NCBI GenBank assembly: GCA_026770575.1
Contig: MU657523.1
Span: forward strand, 22,401 to 51,989
Origin: Pelagophyceae sp. CCMP2097
Taxonomy: Eukaryota; Sar; Pelagophyceae
Direction of reading: 5' to 3'
DNA length: 29,589 bases
Shown here: positions 11,223 to 20,849 of the stretch, piece after piece
Layout: each line of letters begins with the position of its first letter
Numbering within the stretch: the first letter of the stretch is position 1
Program-made: the position numbers and the translations under genes
The notes under the pieces: model-generated
Seen by the model: the letters and a program-made list of their open reading frames with translations, nothing else
Databases searched by the model: none
What the model was told of the DNA's origin: nothing

Positions 11223-13488
11223 ATGGCCGCCTTGGCGTCAACCGGGCGCGACTTTGGCGTCGTGGGCATGGGCACGATGGGCCAGAACCTGGCGCTGAAC
11301 GTGGCCTCGCGCGGCCTGGCCGTGTCGGCGTGGAACCGGGCGGACGAATTCGCCGCGCGCGTCTGGTCCGCACTCGACCGCGCAAAGGCCGAGGGCGCCG
11401 CCGCCGGTGCGATCCGCGATATGAAGGCAGAAGCGACACCACTCATACTAGGCGTCGACATGGACATTGAGGGCTTTACCGACCTTTCGCTCTTCGTCAA
11501 CTCGCTCAAGCAGCCACGCCGCATCCTCCTCTCCATCCCGGCGGGGCAGGCCGTCAGAGACCCGCGTCGTTCGACCCGCGGAACGGGGCCTCGCAGCGAC
11601 GCGCCGAAGAACCCTCGCACGGGCGGTGCCGGACCGCGCACGATCTAGGTGGACCAGATGCTCTCGATGCTCATCCCCCTCGTGTCTCGCGGTGCGTCCT
11701 TTGGCAGCTTGCGCCGCTCGTTGGCCGCGCGCGTCTTTGGCTGCTTGCGCCGCTCGTCGGACGCGGGTTGTCAGGCGACGTCATCGTCGACGGCGGCAAC
11801 GAGGAGTTTGGCAACACGGAGCGCCGCGCCAAGGCGCTGCTGGCGGACCACGGCCTCCACTTTATCGGTATGGGCATCTCCGGCGGCGAGGTCGGCGCGC
11901 GCCACGGGCCCGCGCTCATGCCCGGCGGCACGGCCGAGGGCTACGCCGCCATCAAGCCAGTCGTCGAGGCCATGGCCGCGCGAGCGCCCGACGGCGAACC
12001 CTGCGTCTGCCATATCGGCAAGGGTGGGTCGGGCCACTACGTGAAGATGGTCCACAACGGCATCGAATACGCCGACATGCAGTTCATCGCCGAAGCCTAC
12101 GACATCCTCGGCAAGGGCTGCGGCCTCGACCCCGTGCGTCTGCTGCCCATCGCGCGCTCGTCACCCGACTCTAGGACGGCATTGCGGCCGCGTTTGAGAA
12201 TTGGAACGAGTCGCGCCTCAAGTGCTACCTCTTCGAAATCACAGCAAAGTGCCTCCGCAAGAAGGACGACCTCGCAGACGGCACGGGTGCGCCGCGCCGA
12301 CCTTTGTCGATTCCCGCGGCGCGCCCACATTCGTCGACCCCGCGGTGCGTAGGCGGCCACCTCATCGACCGCATCGTCGACCAGGCCGGGTCCAAGGGCA
12401 CGGGCAAGTGGACGGTGCAGAACGCGGCCGACGCCGGCGTGGCCGTGCCGGCCATCTCGGTGCGAAACCTGCCTCGACGAACGCGGCACCTGACGACGCA
12501 CGTCTAGGCGGCGCTCGAGGGGCGGTTCATCAGCAGCCGCAAGGCCGAGCGCGGCCAGCTCGACGCCCTCTACCGGTGCGCCCCTTTGCGACGCTTTCCT
12601 CTACCGGTGCGCGGGCGACGTTTCGCTAGGCCGCTGCGGAAAGCGGCGCCGCTGCTCGATTCCGCCGAGGCGCTCGCCATCCTCGAGCCGGCGCTGTACA
12701 CGGCCAAGGTCTGCGCCTACGCACAGGGCTTTGCGCTGCTCGCGACTGCGTCGGCCGACTACGGTGCGGAGCTCGCCGCCGAAGCGCCCACGCAGAGCCG
12801 CCGCCGCAGGCTGGGGGCTGGACCTGCGCGCCATCGCCCGCCTCTGGCGCGGCGGGTGCATCATCCGCGCCGCGCTCCTCGACGACATTGCAGCGGCCTT
12901 TGAAAACGACGTCAGTCCCGCGTCTTTCTGCACTCGAGGCACTTCGCACCGTCCCTGCGGCGTCATGGTCCGGCGCACAGCCCGCGCTGCCAAACCTCTT
13001 GCTCGACGGCAAGATCGCGCTGACCATCTCGGAGTCGGAGGGCGGTGCGCCGCCGCTTCGTCGGCCGTCGCCCGTCATCACGATACGCGTAGGCCTCCGC
13101 GACGCCGTCTGCTTCGCCGCGCGCGCGCGCGTCGCCGCCCCCGCGCTCTCCGCGACGCTGGCCTACTTTGACGGTGCGCAGCGACCCCCACGCATGCGTG
13201 GCTCCTCCCGCGGGCCCCACTTCTCGATGCAGGCGCGACGTCGGCGCGCGGCCCGGCCAACGTGGTCCAGGCGCAGCGCGACTTCTTCGGCGCGCACACG
13301 TACAAGCGCGACGACAAGAGCGGCGCGCGCCCGCGTCGTCGGGAAACTCGGTCGCAGTCACGACGGACCGAATGGCATCGAGGGTGCGCCGAAAACCACG
13401 TCATCCCGTCACGCTAGGCGCGTTCCACTGCTCGACGTGGGAGACGGACGCGTTTTCGTCGGGCGCGACGTCCACCGACGCGCATTGA
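11223..13488 (+). CDS. PGD: 6-phosphogluconate dehydrogenase, decarboxylating
   Basis: Twelve exons: 11223-11552, 11649-11691, 11775-12133, 12175-12286, 12353-12459, 12508-12575, 12630-12763, 12810-12910, 12981-13044, 13093-13173, 13233-13322, 13418-13488; 519 residues. The enzyme oxidises 6-phosphogluconate to ribulose-5-phosphate, CO2 and NADPH in the pentose phosphate pathway. Seen: Rossmann GMGTMG (15-20), AGQAVDQML, VDGGNEEF, catalytic GHYVKMVHNGIEYADMQ with Lys215, GTGKWTVQNA, WRGGCIIRA, and QAQRDFFGAHTY near the C-terminus. No targeting peptide is obvious, so it is probably cytosolic. It is longer than the usual 470-490 residues, mainly from extra sequence before the active site. Eight donors are GTGCG. 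The last intron is best read as GC-AG from 13323, giving DKSGAFHC; in-phase GT donors at 13335 and 13338 would insert four or five residues. A second in-frame donor at 12606 is possible. Confidence 0.93.
13323..13417 (+). other. Candidate GC-AG intron in the 6PGDH gene
   Basis: A donor GCGCG at 13323 with acceptor TAG gives the family-like ending DKSGAFHC...W. Two GT donors (13335, 13338) are also in phase, so this is the least certain of the four GCGCG introns. Confidence 0.5.
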
Positions 13489-13631
13489 TCGACCACTAAA
13501 CGGCACCCGCACCGCCAGCCGCGAGGGAGCACGTCCGCCGCCGTGCGACGGCGATAAGATTTGTGCCAAGGTTACTCTGTGCCACACGGGGCGTGCGCGC
13601 TTCGGCGCCCACGCATCCACAACAGCGGTCT
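13489..13631. other. Convergent 3' spacer
   Basis: This short spacer lies between two genes that end toward each other (6PGDH on plus, unknown secreted-type protein on minus). No coding frame or repeat was noticed. No clear polyadenylation motif is visible. Confidence 0.5.
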
Positions 13632-14552
13632 TTATGTGGCCCCGGGCTCCCGTTCCTGCCATTCTAGGCCCGCGACGCCGTTTTGCGCCAGCAACACGAG
13701 GACGGCGACCTCGTTGAGCGTCGGCGCCTACCGCGGGCCTTCCGAAAGACTCCCGGAAGCGAGGGAACGTCGGGGCGCCCCCGGAAGCGAGCCCGGGAAT
13801 GGCGCCGGGTTTGACGAAGGCACGCACGAGCGCCGAGCGGACGAGTGATCCGTCTTCGTGGTCGCCGAAGTGGAGCGTGTCCAAAACTTCAAAGACCGCT
13901 TCGTCCGAGTACATCATGCCAATGTTGCCGTGGTGCTCGACGCAATCGGCCACGTCGCGCCTGGCCCTGATGCGGTCCAGCTCGTGGTGGTCCTCGTCGT
14001 CGTCGAATCGCCAAAAGCCGCGAACGTCGTCTCGCCGTCGCGTCGACGCAATGGCCTACATCGGCGTGTCGGACTTTGGGGCAGAGGGGCGGCCGGACGC
14101 ACGTAGTAGATGATGTTGAGCCACTTGTATCGGAGCGCCTGCTGCTGTTTTGTGAGCCCGGGTATGCCGTCGAGCCACTTGCGGTCGTCGTCGAGTTGGA
14201 GCGCGCTCATCAGCTGCGCGCGGTAGTCGGCAGCGCAATTCGCGTTGGAGTGGAAGCCGTCGGTGGCGAGGCCCACGAAGCGCGCGAGGCTCGCGGCGCG
14301 CTGCTCGCGAGAGGGGCCCGGTTCGCCGAGCGCCGCGGAGCCTCCGCCGAGCACGGCGCCGCGGAAGGCGTCGTCGAGGGCGCCGCAGCGCCGCGCCGCC
14401 TTTTCGAAGAGGCGCTGCGGCGGCGGCGCCATCATGGACACGCATCGCCGCCGCGCGCAAACGCGCTGCCGCGGGCCGGCGGCTGCCCAGCCGAGCGGCG
14501 TGCACCTCGCCGCGAGCCAGGCCAGGCAGAACACGCGCGCGCAGCCGAACAT
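13632..14552 (-). CDS. Unknown protein with signal-like N-terminus
   Basis: Three exons, 14552-14103, 14055-13828 and 13727-13632, all phase 0, with GTGCG...TAG introns of 47 and 100 nt; 257 residues. The start is taken at the ATG at 14552 because MFGCARVFCLAWLAARC follows, a hydrophobic leader compatible with secretory or plastid targeting. The frame is open upstream to 14714 without another ATG. The body is soluble, helical and charged: LARFVGLATDGFHSNANC, KWLNIIYY|AIASTRR, DVRGFWRFDDDEDHHELD, CVEHHGNIGMMYSDEAVF, VLDTLHFGDHEDGSLVRSAL, and a hydrophobic close NEVAVLVLLAQNGVAGLEW. The junctions restore continuous, compositionally normal protein, which supports the model. Conserved-looking His, Asp and Cys residues could bind metal, but no family is recognised and no function is proposed. 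Confidence 0.72.
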
Positions 14553-14881
14553 CCCGGCGAGCCCCGCGAGGGATGGGACCCAACGGGACGACGGCGAGGA
14601 CGGCGCGTTCGCGAAGGGTGTCACCGTGGTTATCGCTGAAAGATCACCGAATTTTAGCGACAAGAGAAGTGCGCGCACCGCCGTGGACTGTCCACGTATC
14701 TCGGTGGGATCCACGGAATCTCGGGGATGTACGACCCGGCTCTGTTCTGCACGGCCTTGTCTTCAGCAAGCAATCGAGAGGTTTTATTCCAAGTCGCAAA
14801 ATCTTAGTCGAGGCGCAAGCCATCGACGAGTCGCCGGGCTCGGTGCCCTGGAGGCGTTTCGGCGCCGCACGTCGCGCTCGC
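14553..14881. other. Intergenic, nothing recognised
   Basis: This stretch of about 330 bases lies between two minus-strand genes (3' end of the SAM-domain gene, 5' end of the unknown gene). The frame of the downstream gene stays open to 14714 without a start. The rest shows no gene, repeat or RNA. It should contain the promoter of the gene starting at 14552. Confidence 0.5.
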
Positions 14882-16422
14882 TCATCGAGCTGTCCGAGTA
14901 CGGATCGCGTCCTACGTGCGTCGTCGTTGGAAGCGGCTTTCGGAGGGGCGGTTCTTTCGAGGGCCTTTCTCATTTCTCACGGCGAGCTTGTAGGCGGCGC
15001 CGATGGTGAGGCCGTGCTGGGCGAGGATGAGCTCGAAGTTTTGCTCTCGCTGGGCCATGACGCTTAGGGCGTCGACGTCGAGGTCGTGGCCCCGGAGCGT
15101 CTCTGCGTGGTGCTCTAGGCCCAGCCGCCGCAGCAGCGGGCCCAGGTCGTCGGCCTGCGCGGCCGGCGGCGGCTGCGACAGCCGGAGCACGATGTTCGTC
15201 GTGTCCTACGCGCAGCTCGCGCGAGGCACCCGGGCAAATAAGGACGCGCCTCGATGCGGAGCACACGGTCCTGGATGACGCGGAGGCGGTCGCCGATGTC
15301 CTCGAGGGCGGCTTCGATTGTCCCTTCGGCCGCTCGCGGCGGCGGCGCCACGACGACAAAGTCCTCGGGGGCATCCTCTTCCTCTTCGTAGCGAGACAGG
15401 TCCGACCCGAACTGCCCCGCTTCTGCGCGGTCCTTCTGAATCGTCTTGTCCAGCCGCGCGAAAAAGTCGTCCATAGACTCAAACTCGGTGCCGTCCTGCT
15501 CGGCCTCTGCGGCCGGCGGCGGCGCAGCGCGGCGCGGCGCCTCGCGCTCGAGGGCGGCGAGGCCGCCGAGGACGCGCGGCCCGCGGTTTTCCTCGGGTGG
15601 GGCCTCGACGCGCAGGCCGCCCTTGTCCGCGGCCTTGGCTGGCCTCTTTGCCGCGTAGGGTTCGGATTTGGCCTGGAGGTCTGCGAGGCCTCCGTAGACC
15701 TCGAGCGGCTTCACTTCCGTATCCAAGTCGACGTCGTATTCCATGCCTCGCGCGTCGGAGAGCGTAAAGTACCCGATGGCGCTCTTGGCGTCTACGCCGT
15801 CGAAGAAGGCGTCTCGCTCCATGTCGATGCGGCCGTCCACAAAGGAGACGTTGCCGCGGCACGAAACGTCGCCGACGTACTCGCGGGCCACCGAGTAGGA
15901 AATCTCGTTGGCGCCGAGGCCCGCCGTGAATTTACGCGAGATTACCATTTGGAAAGAGTCGCCGCCGCACTGCCACAGGCCCACAGCCGCGTCGCACAAA
16001 GGGCCGTCCGTCCGCCCGAGCGCGAGCGTGCCTGCCATCGACGGCGCGTTTCCGCGCGGCCCTATATAAGCGCGAGGCTCACCGTCGGCGTGCAGCACGA
16101 GCGCGGTCATGGCGCTCTCGTCGTGCTCGCGCTCTTCGAGCTACGTGCCGCGCGTCGCGGCGCACCCCGTCCGGCCAAAAGCCCTCACCTGCAGGACTGC
16201 GCCGTCGGCGAGCCACGGCGGCGTCTCGCCCGGGAACGGGGACTCGGGTAGGACGACTTCCGCCTCTGGCGCGTCGTCCCACCGCCGGACGACGGGCTGC
16301 GCGGCGCTCTGGACCACCGTCGCTCCGGCGCGGCGCCCCAGCGACGACGGCGACGACGGCGACAGCGCCGCCGCCGCGACCAGGTGGAGCAGTGCCGCGC
16401 ACGGCGCTCGCGCGCGACGCAT
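14882..16422 (-). CDS. Signal-peptide protein with beta-rich domain and C-terminal SAM domain
   Basis: Four exons: 16422-16189, 16140-15250, 15205-14981, 14911-14882; 459 residues, all phase 0. Introns are GTGAG, GCGCG and GTGAG type, all ending TAG. The N-terminus MRRARAPCAALLHLVAAAAL is a likely signal or plastid leader. Residues about 60-200 form a beta-rich domain (PPWLADGAVLQ|LEER, YIGPRGNAPSMAG, AAVGLWQCGGDSFQMVISR, VGYFTL-like end). A disordered Ala/Pro/Glu linker carries DDFFARLDKTIQKD and DFVVVAPPPR. A predicted coiled region is followed by a SAM-type helical domain at about 394-456: LGPLLRRLGLEHHAETL, FELILAQHGLTIGAAYKLA. The last exon supplies only nine residues. SAM domains usually mediate protein or RNA contacts; an organelle-associated scaffold is inference. 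The overall family is not recognised. The GC-AG junction at 15249/15206 is required to reach the SAM frame. Confidence 0.75.
15206..15249 (-). other. GC-AG intron, donor GCGCG
   Basis: A 44-nt intron on the minus strand with donor GCGCGTCC and acceptor CGTAG. It joins RIE to DTTNIV in phase 0 and brings the SAM domain into frame. No GT donor in the neighbourhood has the right phase, so a GC donor is the simplest reading. Confidence 0.65.
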
Positions 16423-16672
16423 GGTCCTGACCCGCTCGGAACTCCTGGCAAAATCGCCAAAATAAAAAAACAGACCAGAGCTCGAGAGCCCTAGTAGTAG
16501 ATGGCACGTGCCACACGTGTACTAGGAATTCCTACACCCCGACCGCATGGCATGAACCTCCGCATGGTCCATGAGACGGCAAGACGCGCTTAATAGCTTA
16601 TAAGCGCGCTGGAGACGAGAGCGCGCGGCGCGTCTCTCGAGGCTCGCCGCTTTCGCCTTTCAGCGTCGCGGC
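16423..16672. promoter_or_regulatory. Bidirectional promoter region with stacked palindromes
   Basis: 250 bases separate two divergent starts. Visible elements, left to right: perfect palindromes GGCACGTGCC (16503-16512) and ACACGTGT (16513-16520), both with the CACGTG G-box/E-box core; TAGGAATTCCTA (16523-16534), shared with 256-267; and GCGCTTAATAGCTTATAAGCGC near 16589, whose arms pair and which includes the palindrome GCTTATAAGC. CACGTG is the known binding core of bHLH and bZIP factors. Its use here is inferred from position and density. Confidence 0.6.
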
Positions 16673-17478
16673 ATGGCGCAGCCTCGGCCGCAATTCTACG
16701 ACGTGGGCGGCGGCGTTGAGGTGGGCCTGCGGCAGTGGTGGTTCGAGGCGCCCGTTGCCCAAAAACGCGGCGCCGCCGACCGCAGCGGCCTGCGCGTCTG
16801 GCCGTCCGCGCTGCTCGTCTTAAAGCACGTGCACGACCGCGTCCTCCCCGCTGTCGCCACCGCGGCGCGGCGCTCGAGTGGCCGCGCGGCGCGCATCGTC
16901 GAGCTCGGGTCCGGCTGCGGCCTCGTCGGCCTCGGTCTCGCTGCAAAGAACGCCGAAGCGCTCGTCGTGCTCACGGACCCGCAAGTCGCCACGCAGCTCT
17001 CGGCCGACGCGGAGACGGATACGCTCGCCTTCCTCCGCCGCAACGTCGAGCTGAACGGCCTCGGAAACTCGAGTGCGGAAAAGCTGCTCTGGGGCCGGAA
17101 AGATGCGGCGGCGTTCCGCGACGCCTTCGGGCCCTTTGACCTCGTCGTCGGCAGCGACCTCCTCTATGTGCGATCGCGCCGCCCTGCGGCGCCGCGGACG
17201 CGCGTCGGTAGGCCCCGGACCATTACGGCGCCCTCCTCGAGACGATGCTCGAACTGAAAGCGCCCGTCGTCCTCGGCTACCAGTCGCGCCCGCGTCCCCG
17301 CGAAGCGTGGCACGAGACGCCGTCGGACGCACGACGCAGGCACCGGCACGCGGGCGAGCAGCGGTTCCTCGATTTGGCTTCAAAGCACTTTGAGGCCGAG
17401 ACGACGCCGCTCGCGCGCAACGACGACGACGCCACCACGTCGCCGTTCCTCGTGACGCACTTCTCCGAAAGACGATGA
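16673..17478 (+). CDS. METTL21/Methyltransferase_16-type protein methyltransferase
   Basis: Exons 16673-17167 and 17212-17478, with a 44-nt GTGCG...TAG intron in phase 0; 253 residues. This is a seven-beta-strand SAM-dependent methyltransferase. GLRVWPSALLVLKHV (about 39-53) is the typical WPxA entry of the lysine-methyltransferase group. Motif I is ELGSGCGLVGLGLA (77-90), VLTDPQ is the acidic post-I strand, and FDLVVGSDLLY (about 155-165) matches the D-x-x-Y active-site strand of METTL21-like enzymes. Splicing gives SDLLY|APDHYGALLETML, as expected for the family, then VVLGYQSRPR and FFxL-like LASKHFE. The substrate is not predictable; relatives methylate lysines of chaperones, elongation factors or histones. 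It is probably cytosolic or nuclear, with no leader seen. It shares a 250-bp divergent promoter region with the SAM-domain gene. Confidence 0.88.
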
Positions 17479-17660
17479 CGCTGGTCGATGGTGATTGTAA
17501 AAGGACAGACCAATGGGAGGACCACCCCTTTCCCTTCACGGTCGTCGATGGCCCGCCGGGACGCTTCGCCAAATACGTTTGGGCGATTTGGAGTAGTTTG
17601 GCATTGGGAGGCTGCGGCCTGCCGCGTCGCTGCCCCTCGGAGGTATAGACGCGCGGGGCG

Positions 17661-19145
17661 ATGCGGCTGTGCAAGCGCGAGTGGAGCTCGCGGGAGCAGC
17701 ACCTGATCCTCGGCCAGAGCTGCTCCATCCTGAACACGTGTGTATTCCTCTATAGGGCCCATGGTGTCGAGGGTCCCATGGACTCGAGGAACCCCCTGAT
17801 AGGTGCCTCGGCGCCTGCGCGACGGTCATCCAGGGCTATGGCGTCCACGCCCCCGCGGTGCGTGCCTCGTGCGTGCCTCTCGCGCCGACGGCGACGCGTG
17901 GGGCCCCAGGCGCAGAACGTGCCGGCGTACGCCTTGCTGGCCCTCCTCTTCGTCGGCGACTGCGGGTCGCGCAAAGGCGCTGCAGAGGCGGAGCCGCTCG
18001 TCGGCGTTTCAAAACGGCGGCGGTGCGACTGCGTGAAGTATGCTCTGCTGGCGCTGGTCGACGTCGAGGCCAACTATATGGTCGTCCTGGCGTACCAGTA
18101 CACCAACATTACGTCCATCATGCTCCTCGACTCGTTTACCATCCCATGCGTCATGGCCCTCTCCGTCGCGTTCCTCCAGGCGAAATACACGGCGAGACAC
18201 CTCACCGGCGCAGCAATCTGCCTCCTCGGCGTCGCATGCACCGTCCTCTCAGACGTCGCGCCGAGGCCCCTCGGCAGCGGCGGCCTCACGGCAAAGGACC
18301 GCACGGCGCGCGGCACGCGAGACGCCCTCCTCGGCGACGCGCTCTGCCTCGCAGGTGAGGCCCCGCGGCGTCCCGGTCGACGGCGTTCCATTCCGTCGCC
18401 GGAGCGGCGCCGCGCCACCGCGGCGCCTCGCCGACTGCCCCGCGCAGGCTGCGTCCTCTACTCCATCTCGAACGTGGCGCAGGAAAAGTTCGCCAAGGAG
18501 CGCGGGAGCGTGCGCCTGCTGGCGCGCCTCGGCGCCGCCGGCGTCGTCGTCGCGGCGGCGCAGGCCGCCGTCTTCGAGCGCGCAGATCTCGGCGCGCTCT
18601 GGGGCCGGCCGGAAGTCCGCCTCGCGGCGATGGCATACGCCGTCGCGTGCGTCGCCCCCCTCTCGACGTCGCAGCTGTGTGCTGAGGGCCCCGTCGAAAG
18701 TGTCTGACGGCGCCTCGCGCCTTTGATTTTCACTTCTTTGGACGCGCGCGCCGCAGCTTCGCCGCGTTTTACTTGGTGACGATGAAGTTCCTGCGCCTGG
18801 CCGACGCCGCGGCGTTCAACCTCTCGCTGCTGACGTCCGACGCCTACGCGCTCCTCTTCTCGGCCATCTTCAACAGGCGCGTGGCCTCGGCCTTCGAGAG
18901 GGAGACCCCTCGGTGGACGGCGCCGCGCCAGGCGCGTGCCGCCGCCGCTCTACTTTCTCGCGCTGGGCCTCACGACGACGGGCGTCGTCCTCTACCACTC
19001 CGAACCGTCGCCGACCGCGGACCACCCAGCCGTCCGGCTCCGCTCCTGCTCCGTCAGCACCGCCGACGAACCCGAGAGGGGGAGCAGCCGCGACGCGTCG
19101 CCCTTGCATAACGCGACGACGCCGCGAGTGTCGACACTCGCCTAA
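17661..19145 (+). CDS. SLC35F1/F2/F6-type multi-pass transporter
   Basis: Six exons: 17661-17737, 17803-17857, 17910-18354, 18448-18676, 18757-18876, 18932-19145; 379 residues. The protein has about ten hydrophobic spans and follows the solute carrier family 35F pattern: HLILGQSCSILNTC, NVPAYALLAL, ALVDVEANYMVVLAYQYTN, SIMLLDSFTIPCVMALS, GDALCLAGCVLYSISNVAQE, FNLSLLTSDAYALLF, PPLYFLALGLTTTGVVLY. Relatives sit in Golgi, endosomal or plasma membranes; substrates of the F subgroup are poorly known (nucleotide-sugar-like). Donors are GTGTG, GTGCG, GTGAG, GTGTG and GCGCG, and four acceptors are CAG, unlike the neighbours. The fourth donor could instead be GTCGC at 18667. A longer N-terminus is possible: a frame from ATG 17475 could splice at 17568 to 17649/17650, but it has poor coding bias. 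The C-terminal 45 residues are hydrophilic. Confidence 0.87.
18877..18931 (+). other. GC-AG intron flanked by a 10-bp direct repeat
   Basis: A 55-nt intron with donor GCGCG and acceptor CAG, phase 2. It restores FNRRVPPPLYF in the last membrane segment. CAGGCGCGTG occurs at 18874-18883 and again at 18929-18938, exactly one intron length apart. The only GT alternative in this repeat would need a non-AG acceptor. Confidence 0.65.
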
Positions 19146-19371
19146 TTTAAGCAAATTCAACCCGAACGTTCCGAATCCGTTGGTTTCGTCCTTATCTTGA
19201 TGAGGTGCTTGGCTCAACCCCTGGTCCCACGGAGTGGAGATGCCCCGGGTCCCGATGGGGTCCCACGACGCACGGTAATCTGCGTGGGATTCTAGCAGAG
19301 ATTATTGGGACCGAGCTTAGTCCGAGCTTCGAAAATGGATTTTTTACTCAAAATGGTCAAAACCCCGCGCG
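19146..19371. other. Convergent 3' spacer
   Basis: This lies between the transporter (plus) and the small membrane protein (minus), which converge. The left part has GGTCCCACG twice (near 19223 and 19258) and CCCACG/CGTGGG arms that could pair. No coding frame is supported. Confidence 0.45.
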
Positions 19372-19974
19372 CTATCCGCCCATGGCCTCGAGCGCCAATC
19401 TTCGTTGTCGCTTCTCTTCCCGCTCCGTGTCTTTTCGATTTCTCCTGTCGAACTTGCGCTGCTCGAGCGCGGCGCCGGCGTGGTCGGCCTCTATCGCGCG
19501 GCGCGTGTCCAGCGCGAGTTCCTTCTTCTTGTCGCGCTTGCGCTGCGACCGCGACCGCGTGTGGTTGGCCGCGTCGGAGAGGTTGGACGCGGGCGGCGCG
19601 TCGGGGCCGAAGTTCGACGCGAGCAGCGACTCGTAGCGTGACGCCGCCGGCGACTGCGAGGGCTCAAAGGCCACGGCCGCGACGACGTCGTCCGTCAGCG
19701 CCGCCAGCCGCCGCGACGACGCCGACGACGGGGCCGCGTCAGAGGACGCGTGCGACTCGGCGTGTCTTCGCCGGTGCGAGCCGCGCCGCAGCAGCGCCGG
19801 GCCAAAGAGGACGGCGGCAACGAGGAGCAGGCACAGCGAGCGCAGGCGCCACGCGGCCCGCGGCTTCGCGTCGACGGCGTGCGACCGGCAGCACTCGACG
19901 TCGAAGTGGTCGGCGTGCGCCGACCCTGGCGGCGATCGCCCCTCCAGGCTGCTCATGGACCCGTGCCGCAGCAT
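19372..19974 (-). CDS. Small single-pass membrane protein with charged C-terminal helix
   Basis: The frame runs from ATG at 19974 to TAG at 19372 and encodes 200 residues. Residues 1-40 are polar (MLRHGSMSSLEGR). RLRSLCLLLVAAVLFGPALL (about 43-62) is one membrane span, and the rest is hydrophilic. The last 60 residues are a dense Arg/Lys/Glu helix (RSQRKRDKKKELALDTRRA, then KDTEREEKRQRRLALEA), probably a coiled coil. No family is recognised. The frame remains open upstream to about 20085 (GVSFFEAVGTRRPGFG), and a branch-point-like CTAAT followed by CAG stands there. A first exon further upstream, spliced in phase 1 before GVSFFEAV, is therefore possible; I could not find it. It is convergent with the transporter and divergent from the beta-hydroxylase gene. 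Confidence 0.62.
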   Translation of the reverse strand: MLRHGSMSSLEGRSPPGSAHADHFDVECCRSHAVDAKPRAAWRLRSLCLLLVAAVLFGPALLRRGSHRRRHAESHASSDAAPSSASSRRLAALTDDVVAAVAFEPSQSPAASRYESLLASNFGPDAPPASNLSDAANHTRSRSQRKRDKKKELALDTRRAIEADHAGAALEQRKFDRRNRKDTEREEKRQRRLALEAMGG

Positions 19975-20085
19975 GGCCGGCACCTGGGCCACGCCGGGCG
20001 CGGTCTCGCTCCCAAAACCCGGCCGCCGCGTCCCGACCGCCTCGAAGAACGAGACGCCTGTCAAAGCCGGAGCATTAGCCAAGAC

Positions 20086-20155
20086 TCAAAAATGTTGCTC
20101 CAAAAATGTTGCTCCAAAAATGTTGCACCAAAAATGTTGCACCAAAAATGGAGCT
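20086..20155. repeat. 14-bp tandem repeat, five copies
   Basis: The unit CCAAAAATGTTGCT is repeated five times in 70 bases. Copies 1-2 end GCT, copies 3-4 end GCA, and the last is degenerate (ATGGAGCT). It directly precedes the open frame of the small membrane protein on the opposite strand and may lie in its 5' intron or leader. Such repeats expand by replication slippage. Confidence 0.85.
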
Positions 20156-20849
20156 CGAAAGATTGGTATCCTTCGCCCAAAAGGATTTTTTGAAAGGCGC
20201 GCGAGATGGAGCTTGCTTCTCGCTCCTTGCTACACCGCGTTGCTACCAGTGTACCGGGTGAAGCCGGCCCTCACTAAACAAACGCATGGTTCCTTTAAAA
20301 AGAATGATTACCTTCGAATGCATCCTCGAGTGTCTGAGTGCCTCGTCGGGTTTCGCTGGTGTTTACAGAGGTCAGTGAGACAGGACCACAACTCAAACCA
20401 TTGCGTTTCTTGCGAATTCTGAGGAAACTGATCAACTTCCGAAACTTTTGGGATTGCACCATTGATTGCACGCGGAGTTTCACGGTGGTTTCATTGAATT
20501 TTCCGATGCCTCAAAATACAAGTGACCCGTCCAAAACTGAGCGACTTCAAAATCAGACAGACCCCAAAATCAGTCTGATCCGACAGAGCCTGTCACAGAG
20601 GCACTTCAGTCTATTTTTGAGCATCGAACCTATTTGTCGACTTTTTTCGTTAAGGAATGAAGGAAGGAGGATCTGGTCGAGTCGCGCTGGGCACTCCCAC
20701 CGACACGCGTCGCGTAAGCCTTTCCCCCCGCCCAGCTGACAATTTTTATGTCGCCTTTCGCCAAAGTTATGGGCGATCAAAATTCGAAAATGGGTTTTGT
20801 GGTTATCAGTAGGAATTTTTATCTTCCCCTTTAAACTTTTCGATTCCTA

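Noticed and set aside
11692..11774. Two similar segments (CTTGCGCCGCTCGT) inside a 6PGDH intron
   Set aside because: A short diverged duplication within an 83-nt intron, with no further copies or function visible.
5495..13488. Functional cluster of sugar-phosphate enzymes (GFAT-like, 6PGDH)
   Set aside because: The genes have separate promoters and unrelated neighbours between them; adjacency alone does not support a cluster.
17475..17649. 58-codon frame overlapping the methyltransferase stop, possible first exon of the transporter
   Set aside because: Third positions are not G/C-biased and the required donor (GTTTG) is atypical; kept only as an alternative in the transporter entry.
17903..17915. 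Second CAG acceptor six bases downstream in the transporter
   Set aside because: Both choices keep the frame and differ by two residues; a routine tandem acceptor.
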